A DNA stretch of 64,000 nucleotides from Siphonodentalium dalli (lineage: Eukaryota; Mollusca; Scaphopoda; Gadilida; Siphonodentaliidae): assembly GCA_032622095.1 (NCBI GenBank), contig CP136065.1:241471530-241535529 (forward strand), written 5' to 3'. The position numbers and the translations under genes were made by a program. Positions 61,301 to 64,000 of the stretch are shown here, piece after piece. The notes below the pieces were generated by a model. It worked only from the letters and a program-made list of their open reading frames with translations. It did not search any database and was not told where the DNA came from. Position 1 is the stretch's first letter. Every line of letters begins with the position of its first letter.

Positions 61301-64000
61301 CAGACAACACTTTGCATAAACAAAGTTTCCAATGGGTGTACATCACAATATTAACCATTTGGGAACTTCAATCTGAGTCAATATCTCCCATAGTAGATGA
61401 GGCCATGCAGAATGAGGTCCCAAAAGGGTGAATTTGGTGATGCTAGCCTGCTGTGCAGAATAGCATCACTAAATTCGCCCTCTGGGGACCTCATTCTGCA
61501 AATGACAGGCACACTAAACTCAGGCTTGTTCTTATGACTGCTGGGCTCATTTTACCTTTGTTTGGGCTAGAATATTTAGGAAATCATGTTTTTACTTTAA
61601 CCCTTTACCCAACAGAACGGCCCTGTGCCAATGCATTCTCTTATATATGCGAGTCGACCATAGGTCGCCTCGCATATATAAGAGAATGCATTGGCTTAAC
61701 ACATTATAAATTATAAAATTGTTAAAGAATGTAAGAAATAAATGGTAAAAAGTGTTAAAAAAAGATTTTGTTTAGGCCAATGCATTCTCTTATATATGCG
61801 AGGCGACCTATGGTCGACTCGCATATATAAGAGAATGCATTGGCACAGGGCTAACTGTAACTATCACAATGTGGTCAATGAGCCGGTTCCAATGATATCC
61901 ATATTTGTATGGTTCTATTGAGACAGACCCAAGATAATTTAGGCTGTTGCAGCTTTATTTGGCCGGTTTGTTGGGTAAAGGGTTAATGGAATAAATGTCG
62001 CCGGCCCTTTAAATATTTGTATATGGTAAGCATATTTTTAAAGTAAAGTATTTTTGAAGGCATCAAATTTGTTCATAGGGTCAGGGGATAGGGTCAGGGG
62101 ATAGGGTCAGGGGATAGATAAAAATATTAGTTATTTGTAGGAGCATTATTTGATGATAACTCTTCAAAAACAAGATGGATTTGGAAAAATGATGTCTTAG
62201 TGAGGGGCAAATGACGTTTGTGTGTTCCATTTAGAGTTATCCTTCTTTGTTTGGTTATTTCACTGTCTGCACAGTTATTTCAGCCATGGTTCGCTTCATA
62301 CCTTGGAATCTGTGGAAATAGAAGAGAGACCACATCTCAAATTATCAATTGATATCAACAATATCTAACTTATACCTTGTTCAGTATGATATACTTCCCA
62401 ACTCACTGTGAAACGGCTTCCTGTTAAATTGGTTAGGTCATGGATAAGATCTTTGCATTCTGGGCTAGACGAGGTTGGTACAGGTTCAACCCATGACATA
62501 GGAAAAAATCGAGACCTTAGCGTTATCTGAGTTGAGGGACATCTCAGTGCGCTATTCCGATCGTTCATGCATTTGTTCGAGAATTTGTTCATGCACATTT
62601 GAAGAAATAAACACTCATACTGAGTCTGCACCTCTATAAATATAATATATATATCTAACTATAATACCTTCGTCAATACAGGGTGCTGCAGTGGATGATG
62701 GAGTCGGATAAAAGAACAGGCAGCAGTCAGTCGCATCAAGATTCCGATAAAAATTCTTCACGGAGATCTCATCGGCAGCATCCATCCAGTTCAGGGTCGC
62801 AACCTTCTCACAAACAGAGGTACGTTGTCTATATGTGTGACGTTTGCTGGAGAACAGCTTTTTAAATAAAAATAATTAGTGAAAGATTAATAACCAAAAG
62901 ATTTAGGCTTGCCCAAAGCTAATGACAATATAGATCTGTGATTCACAAACATTTCTGCTGGCATGCAATACAGGTTTGGCTGTTGCCAAAATTATCACTT
63001 TCTTGAAATTTGTAATGGGTGTGAGAGTTACATGTGATGTGTTGTATTTTGTTTCTTAGAGAAATGTGCTATTTGTGTCATTGAAAGACCATTAAAATGA
63101 TTGTATTTTTGTTTATAGTTTGGCCAAGAAGTCCACGTCAACTGGCAGGTCATCCTCTGTTGACCGGGTTAGTGCTCAACCACAGTGGCCCCTTGGTAAT
63201 GGTAACCAGGTGCTACCGTCACAACCTATCATACAAGATTCATCTATGCCACCCATTCCATGTCCTGATGTGACAGTTTCATTGGAGGAAGCTAGACGGC
63301 GGCTAGAGGAACAAACTCGGACAGTTCCTGTTAAATCGAAGTATGTATTTCATTTAAATGCGTTCGCACTTCTGGATCACATGGAGAGGATTACATTTGT
63401 GTGAATGTTGATATTTAAAGAATGAGGTCCCCAGAGGGTGCATTTAGTGATGCTAGCCTGCACAGCGGTCTGCCATCACCAAATTCACCCTCTGGGAACC
63501 TCATTCTGCTTAGGCCTAATTTTCTGGGAAGTAACTGTGGTCTCAATTTAACATTGTTTTAGTTACTTTTTCCCTTCTGTTCAGTTTCTATATCGCCTAA
63601 TATGCAGACGATAACATGAATATTTTTTTTCGCAATGATGTTGGAAATTAAACTGTGACGATAACACTGTTGTTAATTTTCTATGACATTCGTGATATTT
63701 TCCACATTTAAAGATGAAAAGAAGTTCTTGGGTGTACTATAGCTTATTAGCAGGTGCTGTAAAACTAATAAAACTATTTCTGCAGACCATAAACTCCTCC
63801 CACTAATAAATATGTGTGGAAACATTTATTTTTGCGAATACTCTGTTTCTCGGAATCTCCACTGATTACTGATTTATTTTTGTTCTTTTCTCCAGGTCAT
63901 TCGCAGGAACCATTCCGAAGGAGAAGGCCTCTGTACAAAGTTCTCTGAGCACGTCACTGATACAGAGGGCCCAAAATACACGGACATATCCCACCAATCT
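36396..64000 (+). CDS. axin: Axin, scaffold of the beta-catenin destruction complex (8 exons, 3' end outside window)
   Basis: Coding exons join as 36396-37372, 38394-38534, 52408-52522, 55856-56011, 56504-57084, 62682-62819, 63119-63340 and 63896-64000. All junctions are GT/AG and the phases agree, giving 811 residues plus an incomplete codon. Seen in order: tankyrase-binding motif APRPPVPGEE (21-30), GFEPEGSA (102-109), RGS domain (about 127-250), GSK3-binding helix (about 426-446), beta-catenin-binding helix (about 497-510), His-rich patch (about 582-592), and the conserved MPPIP / LEEARRRLEE block in exon 7. This order is diagnostic of Axin; vertebrate AXIN1 has about 860 residues. By family knowledge, Axin is a cytoplasmic scaffold that brings APC, GSK3, CK1 and beta-catenin together so that beta-catenin is phosphorylated and degraded, limiting Wnt signalling. 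The DIX polymerisation domain should lie just beyond the window. No second paralogue is visible here. Confidence 0.97.
37712..38176. repeat. Minisatellite in Axin intron 1 (about 36-bp and 21-bp units)
   Basis: Repeats of ATACTGGTACCCCATTCA occur, alternating with a longer form that includes TGCCATTAGTTATCCCGA. There are more than a dozen units, ending about 40 bp before the acceptor repeats of exon 2. All ORFs across it are repeat artefacts. Confidence 0.95.
38218..38393 (+). repeat. Tandem array of four splice-acceptor units upstream of Axin exon 2
   Basis: A diverged unit of about 50-56 bp is repeated. Each copy contains TTTGTTATACATTTCAGC and is followed by exon-like bases (GCAACGTACTCTCGATCTC). 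The AGs end at 38235, 38291, 38343 and 38393; the last is the true exon 2 acceptor. Spacings are 56, 52 and 50 bp. Because 52 + 50 = 102, the second acceptor is in frame with exon 2, and the intervening 34 codons contain no stop. Confidence 0.9.
38394..38534 (+). CDS. axin: Axin coding exon 2
   Basis: Encodes residues 326 (shared codon GG|C) to 372 plus two bases of codon 373. The C-terminal part reads SSSDALTDDTVSLTDSS, which closely matches the LSSDA-DTLSLTDSS block of vertebrate Axin between the RGS and GSK3-binding regions. The acceptor AG is at 38392-38393 and the donor is AT|GTAAGT at 38535. The frame is fixed by both neighbours. The acceptor is the last of four tandem copies of an acceptor-plus-exon-start unit (see 38218-38393), so alternative start points for this exon are structurally possible. 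Confidence 0.93.
39242..39282. mobile_element. hAT-type MITE terminal remnant (Axin intron 2)
   Basis: CCAAGCCTTGCAATAGTGTG followed by TCTGTCATTTGCAGAATGAG matches the left 40 bp of the family and then diverges. Confidence 0.6.
39920..39979. mobile_element. Truncated CAGTAATGC foldback (Axin intron 2)
   Basis: The left 60 bp of the arm (CAGTAATGCCCTAAGTAATC to ATGGGTAACTTG), preceded by TA; then it diverges. Confidence 0.6.
40028..40272. mobile_element. hAT-type foldback MITE, double hairpin (Axin intron 2)
   Basis: Ends CAAGCCTTGAAATAG / CTATTTCAAGGCTTG-like (CAATTTCAAGGCTTG). Two hairpins are separated by CTAACACCTCAGCAG. An exact 8-bp duplication ATTGATAG flanks it. Confidence 0.9.
40521..40968. 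mobile_element. hAT-type foldback MITE, full length (Axin intron 2)
   Basis: Ends CAAGCCTGCAAATAG / CTATTTTCAGGCTTG, with exact 8-bp duplication GTTATTTT on both sides. About 448 bp with a hairpin at each end and an inner inverted region (CATCACCAACTTCAACTGGG). Non-coding. Confidence 0.9.
40969..45989. other. Central part of Axin intron 2, largely unique
   Basis: Five kilobases without MITEs, in contrast to both sides. Contains poly-A/T runs (43,900-43,926; 44,023). A block at 43,080-44,050 resembles diverged pieces at 58,900 and 60,120 (TACCGGAAA-ATCACTATTTT), perhaps an old repeat. Several CTTTGATG/C motifs lie here. Confidence 0.5.
45990..46465. mobile_element. TTAA-ended MITE family, copy 3 (inverted, Axin intron 2)
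   Basis: The reverse complement of the copy at 18893, with ends TTTAAAGGTACTCAATCCG / TTGAGTACCTTTAA. Its right end runs straight into the first copy of a 103-bp duplicated sequence starting TTAAACTCC. Confidence 0.8.
46462..46564. repeat. 103-bp direct duplication, left copy
   Basis: TTAAACTCCACTCATAAGTT to ACATGTTATTGA is repeated at 47002-47104 with one visible mismatch (GTTCAAG / GTTGAAG). The two copies are separated by 28 bp of unique DNA plus a piggyBac-type MITE. Confidence 0.92.
46597..47001. mobile_element. piggyBac-type MITE copy 2 (same family, inverted, Axin intron 2)
   Basis: Same TIRs and TTAA flanks (46593-46596, 47002-47005) and both hairpins, in the opposite orientation to the copy at 2448. 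Immediately right of it begins a second copy of the 103-bp sequence that also lies 28 bp to its left. Confidence 0.9.
47002..47104. repeat. 103-bp direct duplication, right copy
   Basis: Starts at the TTAA that is the right target duplication of the MITE at 46597-47001. The left copy starts at the TTAA end of a different MITE. Confidence 0.92.
47252..47638. mobile_element. hAT-type foldback MITE, partly deleted left hairpin (Axin intron 2)
   Basis: The left arm is shortened to GAATGAGGTCCCCGGTAACCTCATTC; the right arm is complete and ends in TGGCTTG. The left end is mutated to CAATCCTG and no exact 8-bp duplication is left. Confidence 0.75.
49009..49027. repeat. Poly-C run (Axin intron 2)
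   Basis: About 18 consecutive C after GGGTTCAC, preceded by a tandem pair of AATGGGTAACATTC. Confidence 0.95.
49785..50009. mobile_element. piggyBac-type MITE, different TIR (CCCTTTGAGTGCCAGG), same hairpin
   Basis: Ends CCCTTTGAGTGCCAGG / CCTGGCACTCAAAGGG are perfect inverted repeats. The right flank is TTAA (50010-50013) and the left flank is TTAT (49781-49784), one change from TTAA. The interior has a single copy of the same hairpin found in the CCCTTTACCC family. Confidence 0.88.
50106..50434. mobile_element. hAT-type foldback MITE, left end truncated (Axin intron 2)
   Basis: The inner region (AGTTCCCAGATGGCGATATG onwards) and the complete right hairpin are present, ending CTTCGAGGCATG. 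The left hairpin is missing. Confidence 0.7.
50704..51148. mobile_element. hAT-type foldback MITE, full length (Axin intron 2)
   Basis: Starts CAAGCCTTGAAATAGTGTG, with hairpins at both ends and inner inverted block. The right end is decayed (CACTATTTTCAGTTTTGAG) and the 8-bp duplication is not recognisable. Confidence 0.8.
52292..52407 (+). repeat. Four perfect 29-bp splice-acceptor repeats upstream of Axin exon 3
   Basis: The unit GATTTGTATTCTCTTGTAG plus ATCTGACATT is repeated. Acceptor AGs end at 52320, 52349, 52378 and 52407, and the last begins exon 3. The unit is 29 bp, so successive acceptors shift the frame. From the first two, translation meets the TAG of a later repeat. From the third, the frame shifts and reaches a TGA inside exon 3. 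Confidence 0.93.
52408..52522 (+). CDS. axin: Axin coding exon 3
   Basis: Encodes the shared codon 373 (AT|A) and residues 374-411. The peptide is basic, starts SDMPVPRDSRYWRKQRKMM and ends YGFVP. It lies where vertebrate Axin has the basic RIRKQHRREM stretch just before the GSK3-binding helix. The acceptor AG is at 52406-52407 and the donor CCT|GTATGT at 52523, phase 0. The acceptor is the fourth of four perfect 29-bp acceptor repeats. Only this acceptor gives an open frame into the exon. Confidence 0.92.
52587..52872. mobile_element. piggyBac-type MITE copy 3 (internally deleted, Axin intron 3)
   Basis: TTAA flanks are at 52583-52586 and 52873-52876, with right TIR TGTTGGGTAAAGGG. The left end keeps only CCCTTTA before jumping to TTGACCACATTG, so about 100 bp of the left subterminal region seen in copy 1 is deleted. 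Both hairpins are intact. It lies 64 bp downstream of Axin exon 3. Confidence 0.88.
53145..53501. mobile_element. hAT-type foldback MITE, left hairpin truncated (Axin intron 3)
   Basis: Begins inside the left hairpin (GCGGGCTAGCATCACC), continues through the inner block and ends with a complete right hairpin and TCTAAAGCTTG. Confidence 0.75.
54980..55345. mobile_element. piggyBac-type MITE, third TIR type, three hairpins (Axin intron 3)
   Basis: Flanked by TTAA (54976-54979, 55346-55349). Ends are CCCTTCCATAATTG / CGTCATGAAAGG. The interior has three diverged hairpins related to the CCAATGCATTCTCTTATATA module, separated by copies of CCTAACAATAATTACATTGA. Confidence 0.85.
55856..56011 (+). 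CDS. axin: Axin coding exon 4: GSK3-binding helix
   Basis: Encodes residues 412-463, phase 0 at both ends. The segment DPPRFFLLLKEKLDEVLAA corresponds to the vertebrate GSK3-interaction helix. The hydrophobic pattern F-x3-L-x3-L-x2-V is conserved at residues 430, 434, 438 and 441, matching the contact residues known from the Axin-GSK3 complex. A highly charged Lys/Glu helix follows (AREKEQRSKEKLKEKL), as in vertebrates. The acceptor is AACAG at 55851-55855 and the donor GAG|GTACGA at 56012. Confidence 0.95.
56079..56310. repeat. Dispersed repeat in Axin intron 4, related to 1.1-1.9 kb
   Basis: GCTGGTCAGACCACTGCCAT occurs twice (56,096 and 56,151), followed by ATTAAAGACTTTTGCTGGTT and GCATCATTCTGAGAAACTA, matching blocks at 1083-1200 and 1740-1790. 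Confidence 0.6.
56504..57084 (+). CDS. axin: Axin coding exon 5: beta-catenin-binding helix and His-rich region
   Basis: Encodes residues 464-656 plus two bases of codon 657. NAQSILEEHVSRVW (497-510) matches the beta-catenin-binding helix of vertebrate Axin (ESILDEHVQRV). RSPGRTKSPERT follows and provides Ser-Pro sites where vertebrate Axin is a GSK3/CK1 target. The remainder is basic and serine-rich, with a His cluster THRHVHHHHYYHHG at about 580-593 matching the vertebrate HHHRHVHHHVHH patch, then FAWG-like CWAEN. A preceding block (SILQVMQSSFIEEE, 483-496) is not obvious in vertebrates. The acceptor is TTTATAG at 56497-56503 and the donor AA|GTATGT at 57085, phase 2. Confidence 0.95.
57408..57661. 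mobile_element. hAT-type foldback MITE, double hairpin (Axin intron 5)
   Basis: Same short double-hairpin form as the copy at 40028. Ends CAAGCCTTGAAATAG / CTATTTCAAGGCTTG. 8-bp duplication ATTATTAA on both sides. Confidence 0.9.
57663..61075. other. Axin intron 5, left part, no feature recognised
   Basis: Mostly unique sequence. Two diverged copies of a TTACCGGAAA...ATCACTATTTT block occur at about 58,915 and 60,120. No coding frame of interest. Confidence 0.5.
61076..61528. mobile_element. hAT-type foldback MITE, full length (Axin intron 5)
   Basis: Ends CAAGCCTGAGTTGAG / AAACTCAGGCTTG, with exact 8-bp duplication TTCTTATG. Hairpin arms at both ends. Same sub-type as the copy at 34473 (CAGGCACACT). 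Confidence 0.9.
61601..61982. mobile_element. piggyBac-type MITE copy 4 (Axin intron 5)
   Basis: CCCTTTACCCAACA / TTGGGTAAAGGG ends with TTAA at 61597-61600 and 61983-61986. Two hairpins as in the other copies. Same orientation as the copy at 46597. Confidence 0.9.
62079..62118. repeat. Tandem repeat GGTCAGGGGATAG
   Basis: Three units of GGTCAGGGGATAG occur in tandem in Axin intron 5, joined without spacer bases. Confidence 0.9.
62682..62819 (+). CDS. axin: Axin coding exon 6
   Basis: Encodes codon 657 (AA|G), residues 658-702 and two bases of 703. It begins VLQWMMESDK, matching the IMQWIIEGEKE motif of vertebrate Axin that precedes the DIX-proximal region. The rest is polar, rich in Ser, His, Gln and Arg, as in other axins. 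The acceptor is AATACAG at 62675-62681 and the donor AG|GTACGT at 62820. If the intron were retained, the frame would stop at 62863-62865. Confidence 0.92.
63119..63340 (+). CDS. axin: Axin coding exon 7: conserved pre-DIX block
   Basis: Encodes codon 703 (AG|T), residues 704-776 and two bases of 777. The motifs IIQDSSMPPIP and LEEARRRLEEQ match the FIQDPTMPPHP and LEEARRRLEEE blocks of vertebrate Axin that lead to the DIX domain. The acceptor is TTTATAG at 63112-63118 and the donor AA|GTATGT at 63341. Confidence 0.94.
63416..63626. mobile_element. hAT-type foldback MITE fragment (Axin intron 7)
   Basis: The left hairpin (GAATGAGGTCCCCAGAGGGT to GGAACCTCATTCTGC) and part of the inner block (CCCTTCTGTTCAGTTTCTAT) are present; the right half is missing. 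Confidence 0.75.
63896..64000 (+). CDS. axin: Axin coding exon 8 (partial, cut by window end)
   Basis: The acceptor TCTCCAG ends at 63895. The exon completes codon 777 (AA|G) and continues with 34 codons, starting SFAGTIPKEKASVQSS and staying open to the window edge. The peptide is Ser/Thr-rich and I see no known motif in it. In vertebrate Axin the DIX domain follows this linker, so the 3' part of the gene should lie within the next few kilobases downstream. Confidence 0.8.

Overview
This is a eukaryotic, intron-bearing, AT-rich window, most likely from a marine invertebrate bilaterian. There are no operons or ribosome-binding sites. One multi-exon gene sits in a landscape packed with miniature inverted-repeat transposons (MITEs), minisatellites and diverged tandem arrays. 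The sequence alone does not identify the species.

Layout. Bases 1-36,300 hold no gene I can establish. They contain repeats and two weak protein-like fragments: a minus-strand cysteine/histidine-rich, PHD-like piece at 17,740-18,006, and two frame-shifted plus-strand ORFs at 31,960-32,569. Bases 36,322-64,000 (plus strand) contain Axin, the scaffold of the beta-catenin destruction complex. It is laid out over eight coding exons with good GT/AG junctions and consistent phases. The window ends inside exon 8, so the C-terminal DIX domain lies outside. The 811 residues I can assemble carry, in order: the tankyrase-binding segment, the RGS (APC-binding) domain, a GSK3-binding helix, the beta-catenin-binding helix, a His-rich patch, and a conserved pre-DIX region.

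Mobile elements. Several non-autonomous families can be defined from ends and target duplications. (1) TTAA-flanked piggyBac-type MITEs occur with at least three different terminal repeats, and most share one palindromic hairpin module. (2) A foldback family with CAAGCC...GGCTTG ends has perfect 8-bp target duplications at five copies, as expected for hAT elements. (3) A TA-flanked, long-TIR foldback family starts CAGTAATGC. (4) A family of about 450-490 bp has ends TTAAAGGTACTCAA. (5) Further foldbacks are present (ATAAGCGAGAT ends, ACACTCTTAGAA ends, CCCCACTGGACAAAAC ends). Families 2 and 3 are seen only from 28.4 kb rightwards, and family 2 is dense in the Axin introns.

The most unusual observation is at Axin splice sites. 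The 3' splice sites of exons 2 and 3, which are consecutive exons, each lie at the downstream end of a short tandem array in which the whole acceptor (pyrimidine tract, AG and first exon bases) is repeated four times. For exon 2 one upstream acceptor keeps the reading frame and would add 34 residues. For exon 3 every upstream acceptor leads to a stop. Also notable are the hairpin shared between MITEs with different ends, and two different TTAA-type elements abutting the same base of a duplicated 103-bp sequence.
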